Source: Desulfuromonadales bacterium | Lineage (GTDB): Bacteria > Desulfobacterota > Desulfuromonadia > Desulfuromonadales > JACZKF01 | Length of the DNA stretch: 32,302 nt | Assembly (NCBI GenBank): GCA_029289095.1 | Contig: JARFUG010000018.1 | Span: forward strand, 18,774 to 51,075 | Direction: 5' to 3' | Part shown: piece after piece, positions 1 through 7,600 of the stretch | Layout of the letters: the number at the start of each line of letters is the position of its first letter | Position numbering within the stretch: the first letter of the stretch is position 1 | The notes under the pieces: generated by a model | Database searches by the model: none | The model's input: the letters and a program-made list of their open reading frames with translations, nothing else | Told to the model about the DNA's origin: nothing | Program-made: the position numbers and the translations under genes

Positions 1-339
1 GACAGCGCTTCGATTCCTGTCGGAAAAGGAGGCGGGGGAGGGTGCTTTATCGCCACCGCCGCTTTCGGCTCCGAACTTCATCCCAGGGTGGCCGTCCTGC
101 GCCAGTTTCGGGACGAGGTCCTTCTCTCGAACCGCTGGGGCCGCATGTTCAACGAGCTCTATCTTCGCCTCAGCCCACCGCTGGCGAGTCGGATCGCGAA
201 GAGTGAAACGCTTCGCTCCGTCGTGCGCGCCGCTCTGACGCCGGTGTTCTTTGCCGTGGAATGGTGGATGGGGGGTGGTGAAGAGGAGGATAGAATCAAT
301 CAATCTCCACGTGCGTCCGCTGCCTTTTCAGGAGAGTGA
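1..339 (+). CDS. CFI-box C-terminal domain protein, 3' end only
   Basis: The frame is open from the first base of the window, so the gene begins upstream. The visible 112 residues start with a glycine run and then the motif [14 protein letters not shown] (about residues 15-28). This motif marks the CFI-box C-terminal domain found at the end of many secreted or envelope proteins of anaerobic deltaproteobacteria. After it come a basic amphipathic stretch with ALRQF-like spacing and a hydrophobic segment near the C-terminus (about residues 78-100). The main body of the protein is outside the window, so its role cannot be stated. The last 44 bp overlap tail to tail with the MFS transporter on the other strand. 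The motif is seen directly; the domain name is from memory of the family. Confidence 0.7.
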   Translation, partial: DSASIPVGKGGGGGCFIATAAFGSELHPRVAVLRQFRDEVLLSNRWGRMFNELYLRLSPPLASRIAKSETLRSVVRAALTPVFFAVEWWMGGGEEEDRINQSPRASAAFSGE

Positions 340-1543
340 AAAAGGCAGCGAAAAGGCTCCAGATCCCGAGGCTGATGAAAGCCAGCCCCCAGGCCGAAAC
401 CCTCTCATTCCCCCCTGCCAGATCGAGAATGGCGCCAAAAGCCAGTGGCGCGGCGAAGCCTGCACCAAAGCCGAAGAGAGAATGCAGGGCCATGGAGGCC
501 CCTTTGCGCCCCGGTTCGGCCGCCGCGACCAGCCCCGCGGTGAGCGCCGCCGAGTCCCCCATGACCAGGAGAAAATAGAGCGTCATCAGCACGAAAACGA
601 TGACAATGGGAAGCGGGGCGCTGAAACCGACAATGCAGGCGACCCCTCCCGACAGGCTCATCATTGTCAGAACGGTCCTTCGGCGGCCGCGCTTTACGGC
701 GACTTCGTTGCCGAGAATGCTCGCGACGGGTCCGAGCAGATTGATCCATGCCGCCAGAGCGGCGGCGCCGAAGAGAAAGCCCGCGCCGTCGCCGGCAGCG
801 GCGCCGAGCCCCAGGCTGAAGGCAAAAAAAGCGGGCATCCAGGAGCGTAGACCGAAGAGTTCCCAGCAGTGGGCGGCATAGCCGAGGATGTATCCCATGG
901 CGCTGCGGTTTCGAAATACCGGACGGAAGTCGAAGATCGCCGTCGGATGCATTCCTGTCGACACGGGAGGTCTGGGGGGGAAATAGAAAAAAACGAGGGG
1001 ACCGGCGATGATCGGCCCCACTGCCGCGGCGGCAAAGACCCATTGCCACCCTGCGGTCTCCAGGGCTCCTGCGAGCAGGAGCGAGCCGGTGGTGCCGAAT
1101 CCGAAGCTCGCGGTATAGAAGGCGATGGCGCGGCTCTGGGTGGGGCCGCGATAGTTGTCCGTCAGGATCCTCAGCCCCGGCATGTAGGTGCCCGCAAGCC
1201 CCATCCCCACCATGGCCTGAAAGAAGATCGCCGAGGCGAGCCCCTGCGCGAAGAGGGCGAAGCCGAGGCTGCCGGTGAAGGCGAGGGCGGTGGCGGTCAG
1301 GTAGATGCGGCGGGCATCGATGCGGTCGGTGAGCCCCACCAGGAGGGGGACCGCGGCCATGTACCCCGCGAAAAAGACGCCGCTGACCAGCCCTGCCTCC
1401 GAATTTGTGATCCCCCATTCGTTCCTCATCAGAGGGATCAGGGCCGGCCAGGAGGCGAACCCCGTCATGCTGAGGATCTCCGCAAAGCACAGCAGCAGCA
1501 CGACGCGCGAGGGGGAAGGATTTGCCTTGTAGGAGGAGGTCAT
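296..1543 (-). CDS. MFS family transporter
   Basis: This is a 415-residue inner-membrane protein with about twelve hydrophobic segments in two halves. The loop after helix 2 reads [10 protein letters not shown], the conserved MFS loop (G-x-x-x-D-R-x-x-x-R-R), and the second half has a matching AVKRGRRR loop. The length fits a 12-helix major facilitator that moves a small solute by symport or antiport. The substrate cannot be told. No clear Shine-Dalgarno precedes the ATG at 1543, so the start is the weakest part of the call. Upstream, on the same strand, lies a perfect TTGACA (plus-strand 1582-1587) beside an imperfect palindrome TCAAATGAACAATTGA, but I see no matching -10. It is a single-gene unit, convergent with the gene at 1-339. 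Confidence 0.85.
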   Translation of the reverse strand: MTSSYKANPSPSRVVLLLCFAEILSMTGFASWPALIPLMRNEWGITNSEAGLVSGVFFAGYMAAVPLLVGLTDRIDARRIYLTATALAFTGSLGFALFAQGLASAIFFQAMVGMGLAGTYMPGLRILTDNYRGPTQSRAIAFYTASFGFGTTGSLLLAGALETAGWQWVFAAAAVGPIIAGPLVFFYFPPRPPVSTGMHPTAIFDFRPVFRNRSAMGYILGYAAHCWELFGLRSWMPAFFAFSLGLGAAAGDGAGFLFGAAALAAWINLLGPVASILGNEVAVKRGRRRTVLTMMSLSGGVACIVGFSAPLPIVIVFVLMTLYFLLVMGDSAALTAGLVAAAEPGRKGASMALHSLFGFGAGFAAPLAFGAILDLAGGNERVSAWGLAFISLGIWSLFAAFFTLLKRQRTHVEID

Positions 1544-1622
1544 TGGAAAACGCCGTCAGCGGATCAAATGAACAATTGAACTGTCAAGGTAGCGGGAAGG
1601 GAGCGAAAGGTCAAAGGTAAAA

Positions 1623-1831
<209 letters not shown>

Positions 1832-1835
1832 GGTC

Positions 1836-3032
1836 TCAATAATCGCTCGTCATGATGAAGAACGGTTGGCGCATGAATGAATCGTAGGCGGGGCGCAGCC
1901 GCTCGATATCATAATATTTCTCCACGTCGACCACCTTGTGATGTCCGGTAATGACGTCGAGACTGGTGGTGTCGTACACGCCATTGTGCATGTTCACCAG
2001 GCGCCCCGAGGTGCCTGAGCGGACAAGGTCGAAGGCGATGTTGCCGAAGGCCATCGGCACGATGGAATCGAAGGCGTCGGGGTCGCCGCAGCGCACCAGG
2101 TAGCCGAGGCGCTGGCTGACGACGTTGATGCGGTGACCATTGTTGTATTTGGGAGAGAGTTCCTTGAGTTTGGCCGCCACCTTGTCGCCAATGCCGCCGA
2201 GTTTGCGGTGGCCGTACTGGTCCTTTTCAGCCCCTTCGAAAGACATATCCTCCTCGTGCAGCATCCTCGCCCCCTCGGAGATGAGAACGACCGAATATTT
2301 GCTCGGATGCCGGTTGCGGTCGGCGGTCAGAAGCTCCGCCAGATGTTCGATGTCAAAGGTGTGCTCCGGGATGATGCACCGGTCAGCCGCCCCGGCCAGG
2401 GTCGGCAGCAGCGCGGTGAATCCGGCGTATCGGCCGAAGACTTCAAGCACCAGATAGCGCTCGTGGGAGCCGGCGGTGGTGCGAAGCTTGTGCGTGAGTT
2501 CGACGGTCCGGGTGACGCAGGTGGAAAAACCGATGCAGTAATCGGTCCCAGGAACATCGTTATCCATCGTCTTTGGGATCGCCACGATCTTGACACCTTC
2601 CTTGTGAAGCCGCCCCGCATAGCTCAGGGTGTCGTCTCCGCCGATGGGAATGAGGAAGTCGATGCCGAGAAATTCGAGATTTTTCAGCACCTCGGGGGTG
2701 AGGTCGTTGATCTCGTCGGTGTAGCTGTCTCGAAGGTGCTCGGGCAGGACGTTCTTCGGGAGGTGGCTCGGTCGGGTCCGGGAGGTATGCAGGAATGTAC
2801 CGCCGGTCCGTCCCGCCTTGTTGACGATATCCTGGTTGAGGATCTGGATGTGTGCACTGTTGTCGGCCTCGGGGTCGCGCACCAGTTCGACGAGCCCCGC
2901 CCATCCGCGTCGTATCCCGATGACTTTGTATCCTTCGCGCAGCGCCCGGAAGGTTACCCCACGTATGGCGGGGTTGAGGCCCGGTACGTCGCCGCCGCCG
3001 GTCAGAATGCCGATCGTCCCTTTGTATGCCAT
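1836..3032 (-). CDS. pfkA: 6-phosphofructokinase, probably PPi-dependent
   Basis: The protein phosphorylates fructose 6-phosphate in glycolysis. It is 398 residues long from the chosen start. The nucleotide loop TGGGDVPGLN lies at 11-20, the phosphoryl-donor motif PIGGDDT at 129-135, and the catalytic motif PKTMDNDVPGTD at 153-164. In ATP enzymes the two diagnostic positions (E. coli G104 and G124) are glycines. Here they are D134 and K154, the pair known from pyrophosphate-dependent enzymes. So a reversible PPi-PFK is favoured, but this is an inference from two residues. An in-frame ATG lies 27 bp upstream at 3059, but AGGAG sits 7 bases before the ATG at 3032, so I use that one. The gene stands alone on its strand. 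Confidence 0.9.
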   Translation of the reverse strand: MAYKGTIGILTGGGDVPGLNPAIRGVTFRALREGYKVIGIRRGWAGLVELVRDPEADNSAHIQILNQDIVNKAGRTGGTFLHTSRTRPSHLPKNVLPEHLRDSYTDEINDLTPEVLKNLEFLGIDFLIPIGGDDTLSYAGRLHKEGVKIVAIPKTMDNDVPGTDYCIGFSTCVTRTVELTHKLRTTAGSHERYLVLEVFGRYAGFTALLPTLAGAADRCIIPEHTFDIEHLAELLTADRNRHPSKYSVVLISEGARMLHEEDMSFEGAEKDQYGHRKLGGIGDKVAAKLKELSPKYNNGHRINVVSQRLGYLVRCGDPDAFDSIVPMAFGNIAFDLVRSGTSGRLVNMHNGVYDTTSLDVITGHHKVVDVEKYYDIERLRPAYDSFMRQPFFIMTSDY

Positions 3033-3458
3033 ATCGAATCTCCTGGGGTCTTTGATCATCCATCTGAAAATATTCCTTCGTCAAGAATAGATCAGGCTTC
3101 GATGAACTCAAGTGTCCAATGCAATCAACGCAGGCAATTTGATTACCTTGGCGGTCTTGTTTTTTGAGGTGCATCGAAGCTATAATCGGGCGGCATCGCT
3201 ATTTTCATTAAATTGAAGTCCCAACCAACCAGACAAGGCAAAACGTCTCCCCGATCGGTTGCGTCCATGACAGGGAATGCTGTGGAGAGCCGAACCAGGA
3301 TGTAGAATATCCCCCACTCTCCCGGAGAATATTCCACAATAATTCTTTCTAATTTTTTTGAAACACGGTAAAGTCTCACCAAATTGGGAGCTTCTCCACT
3401 TTGGCACGAACCCTGAATACAGAAGCTCCGTAACCCACGTCCCCGGAGGATATCGTAA
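3033..3458. other. Long divergent intergenic region
   Basis: This 426-bp gap separates the minus-strand pfk gene from the plus-strand metal operon. It holds no convincing gene. On the plus strand a perfect TATAAT lies at 3181-3186 with a poor TTGTTT 18 bp before it; if used, it would give a leader of about 265 nt. Within that leader are short inverted repeats, such as TGTGGA 3282-3287 with TCCACA 3333-3338 and GAATAT 3305-3310 with ATATTC 3329-3334, but they compete and do not match a riboswitch I know. A sigma-54-like site is listed separately. Confidence 0.4.
3402..3417 (+). promoter_or_regulatory. Possible sigma-54 promoter before the metal operon
   Basis: The sequence TGGCACG, a full match to the -24 element, is followed by four bases and CTGAA. 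The GG-to-G spacing is the required 10 bases, but the -12 element has GA where GC is expected. The predicted start would be near 3428, about 30 bases before the ATG at 3459. The rpoN gene for this sigma factor is in the same window. No activator binding site was recognised. Confidence 0.35.
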
Positions 3459-4304
3459 ATGGGCAACAGAATCATTCTATTGGCGGCAGTTTTCGTTACG
3501 ACACTTGCTCTCGCTTCGGCAACTGCTTTCTTCGGGGAGTCGAAGAGGGCCTTCTCGCGCGAGGCCGAGTTTATCGTTCAGGACATCACCTGCGCAGCCT
3601 GCGTTTCAAATGTACAACGAGCCCTCAGCGCCGTCGACGGTGTCGGCAAGGCGAATGTGAACGTTCTGACCGGACGCATGCGGGTCGAATTCGATCCGGC
3701 CCGTATCGATGTTGAACGCATTGCAGCCGTGGTCACGCGAGCCGGTTACCGCGCCTTTCCTCAAAACGCAGTCTCGCTCGAAGCCTTGCAGGAACTGCAG
3801 TCCGAAGCGCAGCGCCTTTCGGCCGATTACGTCGGGCGCATCGGCGGGCGTCTCGTTTCGCGAGCCGATTTTGACCATGAGGTCGAGACCCTGAGAGCGA
3901 CCCTGCCGCCCCAGCATGCCCAGATGCCGCTTGAGTCCATAAAACTCCTTGTCTGGGAGAACGTGGTGCAACGCGAGACGCTTCTCGGCGAAGCCGATCG
4001 TCGAAGCTTGATCATTCAGGACGACGAGGTGGCGGCAGAACTCGAGGAGATGCGCGCCGAAATCCCTGATTTCCAAGCGTTCACAGAGCAGTTCGGGGGA
4101 CAGGAGCAGATTTCCCGCCGCATTCGGGAAGGCCTGCTCATCGAGCGACTCGTTCAGGAGCAGATGAGCCAGGGAGGACTTCCTCGCGATCAGGCACGGA
4201 TGAATCTTGAGCGCTGGTACCGCAATCTTTCTGAGAACACTGCCGTCGAGGTCTTCGATCCGGCTCTGCGATCCGCGAACGCTGGATGCTCCTGCTGCGG
4301 ATAA
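3459..4304 (+). CDS. Exported protein with HMA metal-binding and SurA-N-like domains
   Basis: The 281-residue product begins with a hydrophobic segment (about 4-25) that acts as a signal peptide or membrane anchor. A heavy-metal-associated fold follows (about 36-102) with the metal motif TCAAC (Cys45 and Cys48). The rest (about 115-255) is helical and resembles the SurA N-terminal region, including the pattern of a substituted-peptidase chaperone helix bundle. The C-terminus is CSCCG, a second possible thiol metal site. GGAGG lies 9 bases before the ATG. It is first in an operon with a DUF2318 protein and an ABC permease/ATPase pair, so an envelope metal-capture role is likely. Which metal is unknown. 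The domain calls are from pattern recognition, firm for HMA and less firm for SurA-N. Confidence 0.75.
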   Translation: MGNRIILLAAVFVTTLALASATAFFGESKRAFSREAEFIVQDITCAACVSNVQRALSAVDGVGKANVNVLTGRMRVEFDPARIDVERIAAVVTRAGYRAFPQNAVSLEALQELQSEAQRLSADYVGRIGGRLVSRADFDHEVETLRATLPPQHAQMPLESIKLLVWENVVQRETLLGEADRRSLIIQDDEVAAELEEMRAEIPDFQAFTEQFGGQEQISRRIREGLLIERLVQEQMSQGGLPRDQARMNLERWYRNLSENTAVEVFDPALRSANAGCSCCG

Positions 4305-4320
4305 AGTGAAAGGAATGAAC

Positions 4321-4839
4321 ATGGAACGAGAAGACAAGAAGTCACAGTTCGAGCAACCCGCCAAGCGCAGCCCTCTGCCGCTGGTGGCGGTCGTGATCTG
4401 CCTCGTTATTGTCGCCGGACTGGCCTATGCTTACATTGGGGGTGGTTCGTCGGATGGAAGACAGAGCGCGAAAGTCGTCAGTGCCGATCAGGGGCGGGTA
4501 AGCATTCCCCTGGCGCAGGTGAGCGACGGAAAAGCGCATTTCTTCACGATCCGCAGCGATGGAACGGATGTGCGCTTTTTTGTCGTCAAAAGCAACGACG
4601 GCGTGGTAAGGGCCGCCTTTGACACCTGCGATGTTTGCTACAGATACAACCAGGGGTATCGCCAGGAAGGGGACTTTATGGTCTGCAACGCCTGCAACAT
4701 GCGCTTCCGTTCCGACCAGGTCAACGAGGTCAAGGGCGGGTGCAACCCCGCGCCCCTGGAGCGTACGATCGTCGGCAGCAATCTCGTCATCGCCGTGGCC
4801 GACATCGGCCAGGGCGCATGGTACTTCAAGGGGAATTGA
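4321..4839 (+). CDS. DUF2318 membrane protein
   Basis: The 172-residue protein has a single N-terminal transmembrane segment (about 20-40), then a periplasmic domain with the DUF2318 signature: DTCDVCY, GYRQEGDFMVCNACNMRF and EVKGGCNPAP. The CxxC pairs and the last Cys are the expected metal or Fe-S ligands. Family members occur beside FTR1-type iron permeases and ABC transporters such as the Campylobacter p19 system, where they take part in iron handling. Here no FTR1 or P19 gene is next to it. The ATG at 4321 is preferred over the one at 4315 because GTGAAAGGA lies 7 bases upstream of 4321. The gap to the gene before is 16 bp. Confidence 0.85.
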   Translation: MEREDKKSQFEQPAKRSPLPLVAVVICLVIVAGLAYAYIGGGSSDGRQSAKVVSADQGRVSIPLAQVSDGKAHFFTIRSDGTDVRFFVVKSNDGVVRAAFDTCDVCYRYNQGYRQEGDFMVCNACNMRFRSDQVNEVKGGCNPAPLERTIVGSNLVIAVADIGQGAWYFKGN

Positions 4840-4873
4840 GAGCCGCTCAAGCGGATTCTGACGGAGGTTTTTC

Positions 4874-6031
4874 GTGAAACTCAGCACCATTGCATTCAAT
4901 AATCTGCGGCGTCGCAAATCGCGCATGGCCTTCCTGGTGGCCGGTCTGCTCATCGGGGTGGCCACCGTGGTGACGCTGCTTTCTCTGACGTCGTCGCTGA
5001 CGATGGACGCCGAACACAAGATGGACGTTTACGGGGCGAACATCCTTCTTACCCCGAAAACCGACGAACTTTCGCTTTCCTACGGCGGGATCACCCTGGG
5101 GGGCGTTTCGGTCGACCCGAAAAAGATCCTGCAAAGCGACCTGCCGAAAATTCGTCAGATCCCCGAGGCGCGCAACATCGCCCTGGTGGCTCCCAAGGTC
5201 CTGGGCGCGGTAGATGTGGGGAATTCCCGAGCGATGCTCATGGGGGTCGATCCCGAGGTAGAGTTCGTCATGAAGCGCTGGTGGACGGTGAGAGGGCGCA
5301 CGATGAGTGCCGAGGATGAACTGATCGTCGGCGTTGCCGCCGCCCGGCAACTAGGCCTCGGCATCGGCAGCCTTGTCGAGATAAAAGGCGAGGAGTTTGT
5401 CGTGACAGGAATTCTGCACGAGACCGGCTCCCAGGACGACCATCTGCTTATCTCGACTCTCGGCGCCGCGCAGGGTCTGTTCGGCAAAGAGGGAGAGGTT
5501 TCACTGGTGGAGGTTGCCGCTCTGTGCGGTGACTGTCCGGTCGAGGTGATGGTCGCCCAGATCTCCGAGGTTCTCCCGGGGGTTCGGGTCAGCGCCATTC
5601 AGCAGGTCGTGGCGAGCCGCATGCACGCTCTCGATCAGTTCAGGATCTTCACCTTCGGGGTGGCGGGGGTCGTTATCCTCATCGGGGCTCTCGTCGTCTT
5701 CGTCACCATGATGGGGTCTGTGAACGAGCGCACCAGAGAAATCGGCATCTTCCGGGCGCTCGGTTTCCGGCGCGGCCACGTTGTGGGGCTGATCCTCATG
5801 GAGGCCTCGTGGGTAAGCCTTCTGTCAGGGCTGCTCGGCTATCTGGTCGGGATGGGGGCGGCAGGGGCGATACTCCCCTTTCTCGCCGAGCACCACACCT
5901 ATCTCGTCTGGAGCGCACCGCTCGGAGGAGCCTCCATCCTGCTGGCCCTTCTGGTCGGCGCCGCGGCATCGTTCTACCCGGCCCTGCACGCCAGCCGGAT
6001 GGATCCGACGGAAGCGCTTCGTGCACTGTAA
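4874..6031 (+). CDS. ABC transporter permease, FtsX/MacB type
   Basis: This 385-residue protein has the FtsX-like layout: a transmembrane helix at about 17-38, a large periplasmic domain to about 255, and three helices at the C-terminus (about 260-290, 310-340, 350-372). The loop NERTREIGIFRALGFRRGHV is the typical coupling segment before the third helix, and the C-terminal PALHASRMDPTEALR is the usual MacB/LolC ending. The start is GTG, with GGAGG 8 bases before it. Proteins of this kind work as mechanotransmitters rather than classic channels. The ATPase for it is encoded at 6108-6821. Position in the operon suggests work on a metal carrier or an envelope protein, not proven. Confidence 0.85.
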   Translation: MKLSTIAFNNLRRRKSRMAFLVAGLLIGVATVVTLLSLTSSLTMDAEHKMDVYGANILLTPKTDELSLSYGGITLGGVSVDPKKILQSDLPKIRQIPEARNIALVAPKVLGAVDVGNSRAMLMGVDPEVEFVMKRWWTVRGRTMSAEDELIVGVAAARQLGLGIGSLVEIKGEEFVVTGILHETGSQDDHLLISTLGAAQGLFGKEGEVSLVEVAALCGDCPVEVMVAQISEVLPGVRVSAIQQVVASRMHALDQFRIFTFGVAGVVILIGALVVFVTMMGSVNERTREIGIFRALGFRRGHVVGLILMEASWVSLLSGLLGYLVGMGAAGAILPFLAEHHTYLVWSAPLGGASILLALLVGAAASFYPALHASRMDPTEALRAL

Positions 6032-6040
6032 AGACAATTT

Positions 6041-6089
6041 TGAATTCTGAATTTTGAATTTTGAATTGAATTCAAAAACTACAATTCAA
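6041..6089. repeat. AT-rich heptamer repeat and palindrome inside an operon
   Basis: Four phased heptamers TGAATTC, TGAATTT, TGAATTT, TGAATTG run from 6041 to 6068. They are followed by inverted units AATTCAA (6069-6075) and AATTCAA (6083-6089), separated by exactly one 7-base unit. A perfect palindrome with arms TTTTGAATT and AATTCAAAA and a one-base centre covers 6059-6077. The segment separates the permease and ATPase genes and is far more AT-rich than its surroundings. Confidence 0.9.
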
Positions 6090-6107
6090 AAGAACGGGAT
6101 AAAAAAA

Positions 6108-6821
6108 ATGGCATTTATCGATATTTCAGGGCTTCAGAAGAGCTACATCACTGGCGCGGAGCGGGTCGATGCCCTTCGGGGGCTCGATCTGGCCGTCGAC
6201 GAGGGGACCTTTCTCGGAGTCATGGGCCAGTCGGGGTCGGGCAAGAGCACCTTTCTCTCCATCCTCGGCGGGCTGTGTCATCCGTCGGCGGGGAAGATCA
6301 CCGTCGACGGCATCGACCTGTACGCCCTTTCCGGAGAGCGTCTGGCCGATTTCCGGCGCGAATACCTCGGTTTCGTCTTTCAGTCCTTCAACCTCGTTCC
6401 GTACCTGACCGCGCTGGAGAACGTCATGCTTCCTCTGGCGGTGAAGCGTATGAAGGCTTCGGAAAAGAAGGAGAGGGCGCGGGCCGTCCTGGCGCGGGTC
6501 GGCCTCTCCGAAAGGGAGAAACACCTCCCCAATCAGCTCTCCGGGGGAGAGCAGGAGCGTGTGGCCATTGCCCGCGCCCTGGTGAACCGACCTCCGCTGC
6601 TGCTGGCCGATGAGCCGACCGGCAGTCTCGATACCACGACTTCCAAGGAGATCATGGGCCTTCTTCAGGAACTCAACGACGAGGGGCAAACCATCGTCAT
6701 GGTCACCCACAACGCGGAAAACCGCTCCTGGTTTCACCGCACGGTCGTTCTGCGGGACGGCTGCATCGAGGAAGATACCCTCGAGCAGACCGCTTCACCG
6801 CTCAAAAGAGCGTGCGGCTGA
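6108..6821 (+). CDS. ABC transporter ATP-binding protein, LolD/MacB type
   Basis: The 237-residue ATPase has Walker [10 protein letters not shown] at 40-48, a Q-loop in [18 protein letters not shown], the signature [15 protein letters not shown] and Walker [13 protein letters not shown], followed by the switch His in MVTHN. This set is the LolD/MacB/FtsE class that pairs with FtsX-like permeases, such as the one just upstream. The reading frame is open further upstream to a possible start at 6054, but that would translate the heptamer repeat. The ATG at 6108 matches the family N-terminus. Its ribosome site is poor (GGGAT 8 bases before), so the repeat may affect how much ATPase is made. Confidence 0.9.
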   Translation: MAFIDISGLQKSYITGAERVDALRGLDLAVDEGTFLGVMGQSGSGKSTFLSILGGLCHPSAGKITVDGIDLYALSGERLADFRREYLGFVFQSFNLVPYLTALENVMLPLAVKRMKASEKKERARAVLARVGLSEREKHLPNQLSGGEQERVAIARALVNRPPLLLADEPTGSLDTTTSKEIMGLLQELNDEGQTIVMVTHNAENRSWFHRTVVLRDGCIEEDTLEQTASPLKRACG

Positions 6822-6830
6822 GGATTTGTC

Positions 6831-7085
6831 ATGGTCCTTCTATTCCTTCTTCTCTTTGCTATTCTCGCTTATGCCATTCTGGCCGAAGTGGAGAATGCCT
6901 CTGAGCCTGCCCTTGGAACCGGCAAATGTCCGGGGTGCGCCCAGGTCGTGGAGGAGGACTGGATCCTGTGCCCCCGGTGCCGCACGATTCTGAAAACCGG
7001 ATGCGGCGGCTGCGGTCGCCGCATCGACGGCTGGCGCTCTTTCTGCCCCTGGTGCGGCCGCCGGGTGGAGGTGGCTCTGCCATGA
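6831..7085 (+). CDS. Small membrane-anchored double zinc ribbon
   Basis: The 84-residue product starts with a strongly hydrophobic helix (about 2-18) and then carries four Cys pairs: CPGC, CPRC, CGGC and CPWC. This is the spacing of two zinc ribbons. No enzyme motif is seen. It follows the ATPase gene by 9 bp and overlaps the next gene by 4 bp, so it belongs to the metal-type operon. A role as a metal sensor or adaptor is only a guess. Confidence 0.75.
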   Translation: MVLLFLLLFAILAYAILAEVENASEPALGTGKCPGCAQVVEEDWILCPRCRTILKTGCGGCGRRIDGWRSFCPWCGRRVEVALP

Positions 7086-7393
7086 AGAGAAAAGGGTTCA
7101 CCGCACTTGCCAGAGAAGTCATGATCCTGTTCGGCGTCATGGTCGTGGCCGTTCTCGTCTACAACACCTGGGCGTACTGCTGCGGCCGGTGCAGCATGGG
7201 AACGTTCATGACGCTCGGACCCACGGGCATGAGTCTTCTCGCCCTCAACGCAGTCGCCTTCGCCGTTCTGCTCTTTCTGCGCTTTCGCCGACATCAGGAT
7301 CCCTCCTCGAGGTCATGCTCCTGCGGGACCTCGCTGGGCGGAGACTGGCAGTACTGTCCCGATTGCGGCCGTCCGTCCATCACCCCTTCCTGA
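7082..7393 (+). CDS. Small two-helix membrane protein with zinc ribbon
   Basis: This 103-residue protein overlaps the previous gene through an ATGA junction. Two hydrophobic helices are seen (about 11-32 and 46-65). Between them lies CCGRC, possibly a thiol pair on the outer side. The C-terminal tail has CSCG and CPDC, one zinc-ribbon-like pair set. I recognise no named family. It is the last gene of the operon that starts at 3459, and its Cys pairs fit the metal theme of its neighbours. Confidence 0.7.
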   Translation: MKRKGFTALAREVMILFGVMVVAVLVYNTWAYCCGRCSMGTFMTLGPTGMSLLALNAVAFAVLLFLRFRRHQDPSSRSCSCGTSLGGDWQYCPDCGRPSITPS

Positions 7394-7497
7394 AGCCGAT
7401 TCGACTTTCCATCTGCACGGGCACTCCTTCTCAGGGTTTTCCTTTCATTTCATCTGCGTCTTGCTTCAGCGGTAAATATTTTTCCTCCTGTGATATC

Positions 7498-7515
7498 CTC
7501 CTGGAAAGGAGTTTT
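7498..7515 (+). terminator. Weak terminator-like hairpin
   Basis: A 5-bp stem CTCCT/AGGAG with a GGAA loop is followed by TTTTCTCTC. It lies about 100 bp after the metal operon and 85 bp before the histidine kinase. The stem is short, so the call is tentative. The rest of 7394-7600 shows nothing else. Confidence 0.3.
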
Positions 7516-7600
7516 CTCTCAATCTCATCCATTGAGTCCGTTTTCCGAACGAAGAACCTGATGCAGAAATCCGTTGTTCAACGAGATCGGAGGGTCCTGT

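Noticed and set aside
2133-3167. A 344-residue open frame on the plus strand
   Set aside because: It is antisense to the phosphofructokinase and shows no domain.
3459-4304. Mercury transport protein MerP or copper chaperone CopZ
   Set aside because: The HMA domain is only part of a longer protein with a SurA-like region, and no mer or cop gene is near.
7574-7600. TTG start of the histidine kinase
   Set aside because: The ATG at 7601 has GGAGGG at the right distance; the TTG has no ribosome site.
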